A stretch of DNA of 64,000 bases, from NCBI GenBank assembly GCA_947650285.1, contig CANTFL010000579.1, forward strand, positions 124,001 to 188,000, in the 5' to 3' direction. Every line of letters starts with the position of its first letter. The stretch's first letter is position 1. Shown here piece by piece: positions 47,120 to 58,850 of the stretch. Under the pieces are notes generated by a model. That model was not told the DNA's origin. It did no database searches and worked only from the letters and a program-made list of their open reading frames with translations. The position numbers and the translations under genes were made by a program. The stretch is from Hyaloperonospora brassicae (Eukaryota > Oomycota > Peronosporomycetes > Peronosporales > Peronosporaceae).

Positions 47120-48478
47120 CTATGCGCCGTCTGTGTCGCATTGCATCAACGCACAGCCGATAGCAAAATCGCTGGCGTCACAGACCACGTGAAACGGTCT
47201 GTCCTGGTCAGCAATCGCCAAGATGGACGATCGCATCAAGCTTTTCTTGATACGTTCAAAGGAACGCTGGCAGTCAGCGCTCCATGACCACTTCACATAT
47301 TTCTTAAGCAAGCAAGAAAGATGAACAGTCATCTCGGTGTAATTGCGCGAGTACTTGTGCAAGTACGTCGCTAGTCCAAGGAACTTACGAAGTTCCTTGA
47401 CATCAAATGGCACTGGCCAGTCGGTGATCGCCTTGATCTTTTCGGGATCAGTGCGTACGCTGTGTTTACCCACGATGCACCCAGGAAGTGGTGTTTCGCT
47501 TGCCTCAAATATACACTTCCCGAGGTTGGCATACAACTTATGCTTGCGCATAAGTTGAAGAACCTTACGGACGTGAGTTCCGTGAACTTCAACGTCCGTC
47601 CTTCCGTCCATAGCCCGGCTATGGACGAACACATCGTCGAAGTAACTCGGTGCGAAATCCCGCACCGGTCTCAACAGATTTGTAACGCATCTGTTGAATG
47701 TTGCAGGGGCGTTACTCAGCCTCTGTGGCATCACTAGCCACTCCCACAGCATACCGCCGGGGGTGCTCACTGCCGTGTACGGAATATTCCGTTCACGCAT
47801 GATAATCTGATAGAATCCGTCCATCATATCTATGGACGAGAAGAAGGTACTGTTTGACATACCATCTATGATTACGTCCTTCCTCGGTATCGGCGTCTGA
47901 GCCGGTACCGTTGCAGCATTCAACTTGTTGAACGCGTGCACTATCCGCCATCCTCCTGTGGCTTTTCGCACACAGAAGGTCGGAGAGCTGTGAGGGGATG
48001 TCGATTCCCTCATATGGCCCGCTGCTAAACGATCGCCAAAGAACTTGTCGATCGCTATCACTTGTTCACGAGGCAGTGGCCACTGCTTCATGACACAATA
48101 CTTCGAGCCCGGTTGGAGCTCGATCTCGTGTCGGGTGTTTTTGTCCTTAGGCAACTCGCAAGGCACGGATTCAGGTAATACATCCTTGAATTCGATCAAA
48201 TCCTTATACAAAGGATTTGCCTGAAGCGACTTCCAGGATTGAGATTCATATCTCTCAATCCGAGTCTTCTCATCGATGACACTTTCGTCCATCGATGAAC
48301 TGATGAGAACCCTCTCGGTCTCAGTAAACACCGTTGCCGATCGAATATCGGTAATGTACTCGTCCTCCGCGACGAGTACACAGATCTGCTTGACTTTGCC
48401 ACTACGCAGATCACGCAAGAACCGTTTCGGTTCTGGCGTCGGAAATTGAGTTATCTCCGAAGTTAACTTCGAAGGCAC
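47120..48478 (-). CDS. Element 2 reverse transcriptase ORF
   Basis: 452 open codons, roughly 98% identical to the element 1 RT, including the YFDDVF box and IDMMDGFYQI. Keeps the standard SNAPATFNRC that element 1 has lost. Ends at the same TAG after DTDGA. Intact although everything around it is decayed. Confidence 0.9.
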   Translation of the reverse strand: MPSKLTSEITQFPTPEPKRFLRDLRSGKVKQICVLVAEDEYITDIRSATVFTETERVLISSSMDESVIDEKTRIERYESQSWKSLQANPLYKDLIEFKDVLPESVPCELPKDKNTRHEIELQPGSKYCVMKQWPLPREQVIAIDKFFGDRLAAGHMRESTSPHSSPTFCVRKATGGWRIVHAFNKLNAATVPAQTPIPRKDVIIDGMSNSTFFSSIDMMDGFYQIIMRERNIPYTAVSTPGGMLWEWLVMPQRLSNAPATFNRCVTNLLRPVRDFAPSYFDDVFVHSRAMDGRTDVEVHGTHVRKVLQLMRKHKLYANLGKCIFEASETPLPGCIVGKHSVRTDPEKIKAITDWPVPFDVKELRKFLGLATYLHKYSRNYTEMTVHLSCLLKKYVKWSWSADCQRSFERIKKSLMRSSILAIADQDRPFHVVCDASDFAIGCALMQCDTDGA

Positions 48479-49388
48479 AATCAGATCAAGTGTGTAAGCG
48501 CCTACACCTGATCCGTTGATGAATCAAGACGTTCAACGTTTTGGTTTCTTCCTAGGAATTTGTCTCCACAGGTTACTGAGGGTCTTATACCTCAGCATGG
48601 GACTCTTGAGGAATTCCTTTCTCAAGCAGGTGGGAACTTGTTCCCTTAACGTCTTCTGAATGTGGCTTTGCAATCACAGTTAGGGACTGATCCTCTGCGG
48701 TCGACTCTCCAGTCGACATGGGATGACATTGTTTCCCTTTGGCGGCAACAGGTTTCTTCTTTCTAGGATGTTGCCCGCTAGGCATACATCTATGTCCCGA
48801 TCCAATAGACTTATTTGAGTGGTAGACCTTCGGCGCTGCCTGTAATTCTGCACAGCCTCCGGGAGCTTGCTCTGCAGTGTAGTGATCATGTACACTGTGG
48901 TCTTGTGTAGTCGTACTAACGACCGTACCGCAAGTGAGGCCATCGCACTCACTCGCAGTACATTCACACGCTTGTGGACGCTCCATGACGTTCATCAGAT
49001 GGCCATCTGATTAACAAGCGACAGGCATCTTCACGGATCGATGCTGCCAGCTCACTCTTGACTCGTATCTTCTGAACCAAGGCAACCCTAAGATGACATC
49101 AAATTTGTCATTCAGATCTAGTACGATGAAATCATCATTGTACTGCTAGCCCACTAATGTGTAGTGGGAATCCACTACACATTCCGGTCAAAAAATGTTG
49201 CGCTCAAGGAATTTAAACCTAAGAGCCTCTAGTGACTGGCGACGAACTAAGTTGTTCGACTCCCCACGGTCAACTGGGGCTCGAAGTGACAAATCTGTTG
49301 TCACTTGCAACTTCCAGGTGATCAGTGGTATTTCATCACCAGGTGCAGAGCCACACAACGATTGTGTATCTGAAGCAACTTTCGTCAA
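48479..49388 (-). pseudogene. Element 2 protease region
   Basis: APVDRGESNNLVRRQSL (within 49188-49388) aligns with the element 1 protease active-site region; here the Asp-Ser/Thr-Gly triplet is not recognisable. A diverged inter-domain segment follows (48585-48995). Confidence 0.6.
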
Positions 49389-50613
49389 GAGATTTGCAAA
49401 TTCTCTTGAGGTTGATGGACAGTAGGGCGCTCCGACCCTACTGACCCGCCCATTTTCTGATGGTCCGCTTCGCTTTTGCGGTTTCGCATCATCGTTAGAC
49501 CTACGCCTATTGACCTATTTGGCAAAAGGTCGTTCATTTCGCTCAGTACTGTTTGGTACTGGGCGTGGGGCACTACACCTGTAAGCGTAGTGTCCTAGCT
49601 TCTGACAGCGATTGCACTTCTGAAATATCTTGTTGTTTGAAGAGCGAGGTCTCTTGCTCTCAACATAGCAGAGGTCCATTGGTTCCGGACCTCCGATCTC
49701 TTGTCGTCTCGGTGGGCAATAAGGTATTGAGCTAGCATAAACCTATCTCATGCTTTAAGTCTTCCTGTTCCGCGGCTGATTTCGATTCTTCAAGCGTATC
49801 CAGATCTGAGCGGAACAGGTGGCTCCTAACGGGGCTATCTACGAGCCCTTGCACGAACACAGTAATCAACGTGTGTTCCTGTACAGGGTTAGCAGTTATA
49901 CTACACGCGAGGAGTCGTATATGCTGAGCATAAGCGTCAACATCACGCTTACCCTGTTTGAGTTTCAGGAGCTCATATCAAGCCATGAACTCAGCCCGAA
50001 GCGGTTCAAATGTTTGATTGAGCCAGGTCTTAGAGGTTCTAGCGAACCGAAAGCAATGGGTCGCTCATCTCGAGCCCTAAGGCCCAAGTCTTGGCACGCC
50101 CTCCCAAGTGGGCTTGAGCAAATGTAAGTTTCATTTGATCATCATCGATACGACGTGCCCATATAGCTCTGTCTATTCGACGAACCATAATAACAGGAAC
50201 TCTTCCTCGAATCCTCTGTACTTGGAGATATCAATCTTCAAGATTTTCGAACGACGCGTGTGAGTCGCCCGCCCATAGAAGCATTGAATTGATGCTGTCT
50301 CAACAGCTCTGTCGGTTGAGCACCGGGTTCCCTCAACTTCTTGGCCTGTTGAAAGCCTTGCTGGTGAAGCAAAACTACCTTTCCTCCTTCGACGAAAAGT
50401 TCATTTTGAATGAACCTGGCTATAGAGGCATGTTGTTGGTCCCTGTCAAGGGACTCCAACATGGCGCTAATGGCGGTTTTGACGATGGTAGAACTCATTC
50501 GTTCTACCGCCCTCCATACGATGTCCTCAAATAGGTATAGCCTTTACGCGTGGATTAAATCTTCCATCTTCATCCAACATGTTGATGTCGGATGAGGTGG
50601 TTGTGGTCTATGG
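49389..50613 (-). pseudogene. Element 2 gag, degenerate
   Basis: A zinc knuckle CNRCQKLGHYAYRC is readable at about 49575-49620, matching that of element 1. The coiled-coil part is visible at 50238-50498 (GGKVVLLHQQGFQQAKKLRE). Several shifts and stops. Confidence 0.7.
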
Positions 50614-50636
50614 ACGGACTACAGAGTGCTACCAGT
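50614..50636 (-). promoter_or_regulatory. Element 2 primer-binding site
   Basis: Minus-strand reading ACTGGTAGCACTCTGTAGTC directly after the right LTR, nearly the same as in element 1. Confidence 0.6.
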
Positions 50637-51086
50637 TGTAACAGGGCACTCCTTTTGCAAATTCGACACAAGGTTGTGTGCACCCAACGTCACGAACACG
50701 TGGCGTGAGGAAGAGCAGCGAAGTAAGCAGACCTCATAATATCTGTACAAGGGAATCAGTAGAACTGTTTTTAATATATATATATGTCTCGTAATAAACC
50801 ATCTTTTGTCTTGAGCTTACTATAATAAACTACAATCTTCTATGTGGGTTTCTTGCTCACCACCCATTGCGCGCGTCCAGCAGCGATTGGCGGTTAATCT
50901 GGTTGACGTACCGTGAACATCAACCATCAGGTGGAGCAACCCATCAAAGAAATATTACCCTCGGGGGTAACATACCTTAAACCTTACTCCTTACGAGTGA
51001 TGTCAATTGAACATTATCTATTTATATAATGTTCAAAAATTGATACGAAGATATCAATTTCTATGTAACGGGCTCACCCTGATACA
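50637..51086 (-). repeat. Element 2 5' LTR (right copy)
   Basis: 450 bp, same core as the left copy (GCGCGC core at 50857-50891). Confidence 0.85.
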
Positions 51087-53500
51087 ACACTCGTCTCGGG
51101 GCACTCGAGCAGATGCTGAACCTAATTGGTTTAAGGGTAGACCCGGGAGTCAAATCGAGCAGACATATTAACTCCATCGCGTATGTTCTCTATCTTACTT
51201 GATTTAAGACACCCTGAACAGCTATAGACCGACGGAATCGATAGTTTTGGTTTTGATATTTGATACAATGGACTTCTGACCTCTTTCGTCGTTTCGCGAT
51301 CTTGTACATAAAACCCAAGGCTTATCTGCACTCGATCCCATCTGGCGTTTCTGTTGAGTATTCTTGGCGCGCGTTGGTCAAACAATCCAGGGTCGCAACT
51401 CAAGAAACGTAACAACATTCCCTTTAAACTTGAGGAGGCTGGAGAAATTCTTCCGATGAGAAGTTGATGTAGTGCAGGAATATTTTGCCGAAATTTTCGA
51501 TATAAGATGACTATTGGCGAACCGGTGTCGATAAACCAGAAGTCGACGAATCAAGATTGGAGAGCCGTTAGATGCGAACTGAGTGTAGTCGAACCGGCAA
51601 TGGCTTAAGAATTGTCGGTAAATTAAGTGTATGCGAACAAAATGTCGGCGAGCAGTGTGTTGGCGAATAAAGGGGACGGCGGACGCGTTTCTTTAGTGCA
51701 GAGGGCTAGAAAATTGAACTTCCGTAATGGCAAGTATATATGTAGGGAACTAGGAAATGGGCATAGAGCCACGTAAAACGACTAAGTAACACTGTTAAAT
51801 CAAAAAATCAGTATAGTGCAGAATTTTTGTAAGTCCCACACACGCGTACACTTCCAGTAAGTCCTTATGTGTATTGGATAATGCCTGCCGTCTGACCATG
51901 ACAGGTATTGCTCACAAAGGTCTTAAATGGTAGGTCTAAGACTTAAGGAAAACCCAGGATAAGTATTGCTTGCTAAGAGTAAAAGAAAGAATTTTGTCGA
52001 TGAAGATACGGTAAACTTCAGCTTAAAGGGGCTATTTCGGGTCTCGTCGAAGACGACCCGGTATGACAAAAGAGAAGGCGTTTGAAAAAATAATGTCGAT
52101 TGGCGATCCTGCGGGTCTCATCCGAGGTCACCGTTACTCGTTTAGTCGGGTGCACGCTGAGCTCAATAATCTTAAAGGTTGTAAAGCATTGTCTTTCACC
52201 CTTCGGTGTGAAGTAACAGGAAATAGATTCTGAAGCTTCTGAGGCCAGGTAGGACGCTAAAGATATTTGGTTGCGGGTAATGTGTTAGAATAAAGTCACA
52301 AATGGACCCGAAGGGGCGAATTGCGATGAGATATTCTATACTTCAAACGCAATAGCTTAACTCGCCGACCCGAATAATCAACATTGTTGTGTGGTGCGGT
52401 GTAGGTGTATTTACAATTTTGTCGAGCTCATAAACCACACACGACGTATTAGGAAATTCAAGATTAGTGAGAATACTATGCGGGTTGCCGCAAACAGCAC
52501 TGAATCGTTTGCCGATATAATAAACTGCGACGTGAATAGTGAAACTGTACGATGTGATAATGAACTTAATTGCCGTTATTACTATGGCAACAGCTATCAC
52601 CGACATCTTAGGAGCAGTGATAGAAAAGAAATACTGAGAAAGAACGCCGACCGGTAAATATCACAGAGGGAATGGACCGAATTCGACTAACTAAGCGAAT
52701 TCGGTCGTATTATAGCTTTAACTATATTAAGACAGAAAACGAAGTAAGCAGGACGACATTATCGACCGACGTAGTCGATAAAGTATGGTCTTACTTTTAC
52801 TAGACGAGCCAGATCGAAAAGATCGTCGCCGATCCAAACATCTAAATGAACAACGACAACTAGAATACTGGCATTGAAATCAGGACAAATCGAGAGAACG
52901 ACGACCGTACGGACCCTGAGAAGCGTATAGGACAGCAATTCACTACTCTTACTTTTGCAGAATACATCGCAAGTTCTGCAAACAAAGGCATGATGCAATT
53001 CGATCTGATTTATTCTAGGAGTTTGAAAACATCACTAAAATCGCATGTCATTTTTCAGATATAGCGCCTTATCTCGAAGAGCTTCAATAAATATATTTAT
53101 CGGAAATTATTAACCAGTAGGATCACCGACTATGACTACTTAAATGAACAATGAATTGTGCCTAAGTCGAAGCGAATTACTGGTACGCCCTCGTTGGGGA
53201 TTTAAAATGGGTCAACGATGGATTTTATCAAATTAAAAGAGAACATACCAGAGCAAAGGGTAGACGAATACGCGTGCTATTAAAGCAGGATAGATTTAGG
53301 GGATACATCACCTTACCCGCAACAACCAATGGTCTAGCAAAGCGCTAAAATATATTATGGAATAAAGACGTTGATGGTGGTCATGAAAAAAGGTAAATAT
53401 AATATTTAAGAATGAGAAATTTAAGAATATGGTCAGTAAATGACAAGGAATAAAGATAAAAACTGACACTGGAGCAAACGTCTAGTCAATCGGTGAATCT
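51087..53500. other. AT-rich degenerate repeat-like sequence
   Basis: About 2.4 kb without intact frames. Composition and remnants suggest old transposon sequence; no identifiable ends. Confidence 0.45.
53190..53345 (+). pseudogene. Possible reverse-transcriptase relic
   Basis: DLKWVNDGFYQIKREHT and a later YITLPATTNGLA resemble the D..DGFYQI and LP..TNGPA blocks of an RT. Very decayed; weak call. Confidence 0.25.
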
Positions 53501-53569
53501 TTCGCAAGAAAGGAAAAGCATAAGGAAAGAAGCGCACTGACAAGATGTGGAGTGGTGATCGTTCTTTTG

Positions 53570-53830
53570 AGGAGTCGATCCCAACTTTCCACTGGCGCCT
53601 GGACGACCGACCTACGGAGGGGTACTCCGATTTCGTGTTCTCAATAGTCTATCGAACATTGTGTACCCGTCGGTGGAGCGGGTTGCACGTTTCCAGGTGG
53701 AATCGTGTCAATTGAAAACTTGACTGTGTTTGCGATGGGGTCGAGATTCGATCACGGTGTGGAAATCTTCACAATACGATCGGGGTTGGTGTGATCACTT
53801 GTAATTTGTCACGCGATCACTTGTATGCTT
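53570..53830 (-). repeat. Inverted homologue of 63150-63375
   Basis: 53585-53690 matches the reverse complement of about 63270-63374 at roughly 70% with shared runs such as TACTCCGAT and TTGTGTACC, and weaker homology continues inwards. Probably LTR or leader parts of two elements of the same lineage in opposite orientation. Confidence 0.55.
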
Positions 53831-54299
53831 GTGGGGTGCTCGGTATGAGTCACGCTGATCTGTAACAGATCGCCTTGTCCAAATATAGAACTTGATTTAC
53901 GATCCTTTCGACCACTTGAATCGTCTCGCGATCTTAGGTCCTCAACTACAACGAGTTTCCTGCGTTTAGTGGCAGTTGGGGTGTTGTTTGAGAGGTCCTG
54001 ATCCCTGGCCAAACAATCCAGGGATATCACGTGATCAAAGTAAATAAATCTTTCCTCGATGTCGGGTGGCTAATGATCCACCCGGAGGAGAGGTCGATAC
54101 GTGTACTTTGAAGCAAGTTGATTTCTGTTTAAGAACCAATCAAAACCCAACAAACTATCCCTATCTTCATACCTTAGGCATCGCATGCCACGCGTCGCCT
54201 CTCCAAAAGGTAGCAAACTTGTACTATCGTGGCACACACCTGAGCTACCTGTCCCATCGCAGTCGCCTTTCTGGTCAATAATCGTGTGGAGTAACCCAC

Positions 54300-54500
54300 A
54301 CTAGCTTGATCGCGATCACGTATCTGATCACTGATCACCATCTCGATCGCCTCCTTGATCGCGGGTCGCGTGGTATGGCGCACACTCCTCTGGTTGCGAT
54401 CGCTCGCCTTGGCCCACACCAATCTGATCGCCGATCACGATATCGATCGCCACCTTAATCTCGGTTTCCTTCTTGATCGAATGATCGCCAGAGTAATCAT
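54300..54500. repeat. GATC-dense segment
   Basis: More than fifteen GATC tetramers in 200 bp, in two imperfect ~110-bp repeats (for example CTGATCACTGATCACCATC and CTGATCGCCGATCACGATA). GATC/CGATCG density stays high across 53.7-63.9 kb. Confidence 0.6.
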
Positions 54501-55772
54501 CCATTTGCCAACAACTCCTTCCCCAGTACTCGTACCCATTCGCCCGTCGTAAATTTCACCCGATTTCGAAGTACCATCCTTTATGATCAGTCCCACTTTA
54601 TCACCCTCGCCATGTATACGCCATATTTTTTCCTTTGCGATCGCACCATAGTTGCCATTATTCTTTGTCCATTATCAATATACCTTTCATTCCAGCTTCA
54701 TTTGTCGTGTTGAAATAGTCTGCATTCTCTTTTTATTCTTTATCCATCATCGATCAGATCGCCCTGGTTCTCTATCGCCTACGATCAAAGTTTTACAAAT
54801 CCAGATCAATAGTAATCAAAATTTCTTGCGACTTTGATCCACGCGATCGGGTTTGTAAATATTCGATCGCCATACTCACAACATATTACGCCTTTTCAAC
54901 TTCTCATACAGCCTACCTGTATGTGATATCTCCCCTTTTAATGCAACCTCCTTGCATTCTACCTCGATTCTTTGGCCAAACCATCACTAATACGCAACTC
55001 TCTGTTCGTGAGACTGCATCACTTCGAAAAAATTTCTTCATCAAGCGATGGGTCACCATATCCTTTCCAATAGACTTTAAACTATCTATGCACCCTTCCG
55101 TAGTGCGTCCGTCGACCTCATCGCATGTCCGTTATTCTCTCCACTTCAAACTCGTCTTCTACCAGATCACCAACCCAACTGTCTTCTGGTAATAGAGCTT
55201 CGTCAAAATCCACTTAATCCGCTTCGCCCACATTTAATCGCTCAATCTGTCGATCAGGAAATAGCCGAACAATTCTCAGCTTCGACACATGCACCACTGG
55301 AAATAATTAGTAGGGCGAACCTGTTATTACCAACCTCGCAGCGTGATCCCCGCGCCTGTCAATTAATCGAAATGGTTGGTGCCACACATGCGCCAATTGT
55401 CGGGCAAACTATTTCATCACACGGTCTCGATAAATTTGGACCTACGATATGCTGCATACGCCCAGCAGATCGCGATCCTGATTATGCTGATCAGCGCGAC
55501 CTTGAATTGCTTCCTTCAGTCGATTGTTCACCACCGCTCCTGCCCGTTTGTTTTCGCGTTGTATGCCAAAACGACATCGTCGTGGATCTGGGGTCTCGCG
55601 ATGCGGTACTATCAAGAGGTTTCGTGGCTTCCAACGTTTATCGGGGGTACCAACGGTGGATCAAATAAAATGGGGTGTTAATGCGAACCCGATCGTGTGC
55701 AGTGTTGATCGCGTATGTCAATCGTTCGGCATATTCGTCCCAATCTCTCTGATTCTTGACCGACACATACAT

Positions 55773-56051
55773 CTAGATCGCTCTAATTAACGTCTGTACC
55801 ATGCGGTCCGCTGTGCCGTTTGCTTGCGTTTGATAAGCCATAGTAGATCTTAGTTTCTGGATCACGATTTGATTAAACACACGAGAATATTTAGACATAT
55901 ATCCTGGCTCTCGATCGTGACGGATTGCTTCACTCGCGCCAAACCTTCTGAACACACATTCTTCGTATTTCTCCGCGATCGTTTGCGCGGTCAGAGACGC
56001 ACTCTCCTTCGCAACCACATATTCAGAGAACAGGTCGACCCAGATCAACAA
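55773..56051 (-). pseudogene. Element 3 integrase core remnant
   Basis: WVDLFSEYVVAKESASLTAQ, IRHDREPGYMS and YQTQANGTADRMVQTL: the positions of D, D and E are recognisable, but the last Glu is Asp/Ala-shifted (GTADR for GxxER). Confidence 0.75.
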
Positions 56052-56561
56052 CTCTGTGTTCCCTTTAAATTATCACGGCAAAGAAGGAATATGATCCATC
56101 GCTAGGATCTGAAAAGGGACGTCGCTTGTATTTTACCCAGCGAGCCACTACGATTGAAAGGGCTTCTTTTACCTTCTTCAGAATCCACAAACTCTTCCAC
56201 ATGTCATTTCACACTTCGATACAGATCTCTCTAGTGAAACTTTGCCCTGATCCGCTGTATGTTCGGCCCATACCCTGGTGGCCGCCTTCCAAGCTGGAAT
56301 GGTTTTAATGTAAAAATTCTTGCTGCAATGCAACAAGGGGTCACCCACCGAACTAGCTCTACGCGATCTATTAACTTGGGCTGATCTGGTACAAAAGCGT
56401 AACAACCCATACCGATCGACTTCATATTACGGCGCGATCAAGGCAAATAATTTTGCATCCGCTGATGTAATCGTGGATACGTCTCCAGTCAGATAGATCT
56501 TCATATTAGATATCCAATTCTCTTCATCTTGCGCTTGTTTAATGCTCCCGATTGGTATCTG

Positions 56562-57807
56562 TTATACAATATCATCTTGGACAGTTTGTAACGAATAGCG
56601 TCGTCTCGCAGCAGCACGAATAATCGCAGCTACTCGCACCCTCTGATTCGTCTTGAGTGGTATCAGTAACTCGTCCAGCCGATTCAGAGTCACTAGATCT
56701 TGACGACCTTGGTCATCTATCTCCATCCAACCCTTCTTTTTATGCAGAGCTTCACTTGCTAATCGATCTGCGCTCGTGTTACAATCGCGTTTCACATGAA
56801 AAAACTCATGATTGGTCCAGGATTGGAATTTTTTCCATCGCTTTACGCCTCAGCGGTTGTAGACCTGGCGACTTGCAGTCGATCCCTCCACGTATTTCGT
56901 CTGATCACTAGATACGAATCTTCGCGTATGATCCCTCGACCCCTGGTAGGATCAGTCAACGAATCAAAACATATAAGTAGACCTCTATACTCTACTTCTT
57001 TGACAGTTAGAACAGGGACGAAGTCAGAAGCGACAGTCACAACCTTTTATACTGTCAATCTCCAAACGATCGCTCTGCATGCTTCTCAATTCCTCGTCAC
57101 TCTAATAGACACGTCAAAACTAGCCACCCAGAGTATTCTCACCCTCTACCGTAGGCGGAGGCATACTGATCGTGTGTATAGGTTGTTCCTTGGCGCAATC
57201 GCAATCAACATCTCATTAACTTCTTGCCGAGGAGATGTATATTCGCTGCCAGGAAGCCCAGTATTTCATCTTCACCCCTCTCTTATCGACGAATCCCTGG
57301 TGTCTAGTTTAAAAGCAATGCAGCTCATCTCTCTTATCTCCCGTTAAGACCTGACGATTAAAGCAATAAAGCCAATATTAAATAACGCGTCATCACAGCG
57401 GTCTCGCGAGAAATTAGCATGGTATATCACATGTCCAGCATCTTTAACAAGGCTCGTACTTCCTTCTCCACCATGCCATACTTAACTTCGTTGGGCTTTA
57501 GCGTACGGCCTAGAAAGGTGACCGGCCAGTATACTCCCTCATGTTTCGGCAGTACTGAAACCGACACGGCCCACTTACTGGCAAAAATCACAGTCACCGG
57601 CGGTCGATCCGGATCAAAACGTTTCAGAGTGGGTGCAGTCGCTATCTTCTGTTTCAGAAAAGTAAATGCGATCGTCGCTTTCTTCCAGCGACCCCTGTCT
57701 TCCGCTTTATAATCGCCTCCAGCAATTTGGCTGCGATATCTGATCGTATCCTGTAATTGGGCAAAATTCCTGATCGCCCCTTGAAATCGAATGCAATTCC
57801 TGATCAT
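56562..57807 (-). pseudogene. Element 3 RNase H remnant
   Basis: FTFLKQKIATAPTLKRFD, then WPVTFLGRTLKPNEVKYG and EKEVRALLKML are the tether and RNase H of Gypsy pol. DCNTSADRLASEAL further on closes RNase H. Confidence 0.75.
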
Positions 57808-57999
57808 TACCAGAAATTGGGTACCGATCGCGATCGCCCTTATGGAATATATGACAAAGTCGGTTTCTTACAGCAACCTCCCTTGTTCTCGGGTCGTCAT
57901 ACGTTCGTCGGATTTCATTGAAATCGATTTTTCGCAATATATACAGTACTGATGCGTGCACTGAAAAGCCTTCGCTGAATCGGCTTTAGTAGTTGAGGC

Positions 58000-58850
58000 T
58001 CCCAAAAAATGATTGCAAAGATCATAGTGAACGAGGAAATGGTATGTTTACCAATGGTCCTAGATGCTTTGGATTCGCCTTTAATCCAGCCAGAGACACT
58101 TGATAACCCATGTTGTCTACCTTGCGTCGTCCCCAGAGGCTCTTAGTTAGACTTGTCGATAAATTACATCGATTACAAACGTCCAGCAATCGTTTTACTT
58201 TACGGTAGAGATATAACCACGACTTGGCCGGTATCAGCATATCGTCGATGATTGAACTTCGACCAAGGATCGACGCCTTCATGTCAAAAGATGATTTACA
58301 GTCGGTAAACTCATCGATTGATCTGATGATAAAGAGGAAGTAGTATCTGGACGTGTACCAATCTTCGAATACCCATATAGCGCGTTTTCGATCAGGCGTT
58401 GGTAAATCTTTGGCGCGTTCTTCGATTCAAACGGCAATCTCAGCCATTCGAATAGTCCTGATGGTGTAATAGACGCATAAATTTAACCTGCTAGCTCTGT
58501 CATCTCTATCAACCAAAACCTACTTGCCATATCCAAAGAACAGTACCGCATCTATTTATTAATATCCTAAAAAAGTCACTGATTAAAGGCATGGGATACA
58601 CCATCAGTCTTGTCAGCTTATTCACTCTTCGATTGTCGATACTCAGTAAAATGTCGTCACCATTCTTCTTAATGATCACTACGATTGGTTATGCCCATGC
58701 AGAAGTGGACGGGAGAATTATCTGCGCCGCCAATAATCCCTTAATCAGATCAGCCAGCTTTTCGTGAAGTTTGGGTGCGACCAGTCGTACCCTTTGTGCG
58801 ATCGGGCTAGCGTCTCCGACACCAATATTACAGACTGCTTGACGAGCCGT
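58000..58850 (-). pseudogene. Element 3 reverse transcriptase remnant
   Basis: VRLVAPKLHEKLADLIKGLL, a stop, then PIVVIIKKNGDDILLSIDNR and LTRLMVYPMPLI. The active-site box appears as SIIDDMLIPAKSW (58022-58282), followed by KVKRLLDVCNRCNLS. Confidence 0.8.

Larger units (their letters stand above)
42872..51086 (-). mobile_element. Element 2: decayed Ty3/Gypsy chromodomain element, inverted to element 1
   Basis: About 8.2 kb between LTR copies 42872-43318 and 50637-51086. Reading leftwards: primer-binding site, gag, protease, RT, RNase H, integrase, GPY/F, chromodomain, antisense ORF, polypurine tract (AAGGGGTGA, complement at 43319-43327) and 3' LTR. LTR ends are alike in design to element 1 (TGTA..GCCCGTTACAT), but the bodies differ. 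No 5-bp duplication: the left flank is GCAAT, the right ACACT. Most frames are broken except RT. Confidence 0.88.

Noticed and set aside
47060..47737. Plus-strand frames of 75-91 codons within element 2 RT (mirrored in element 1)
   Set aside because: Exact antisense shadows of the conserved RT block; present in both copies only because the block is nearly identical.
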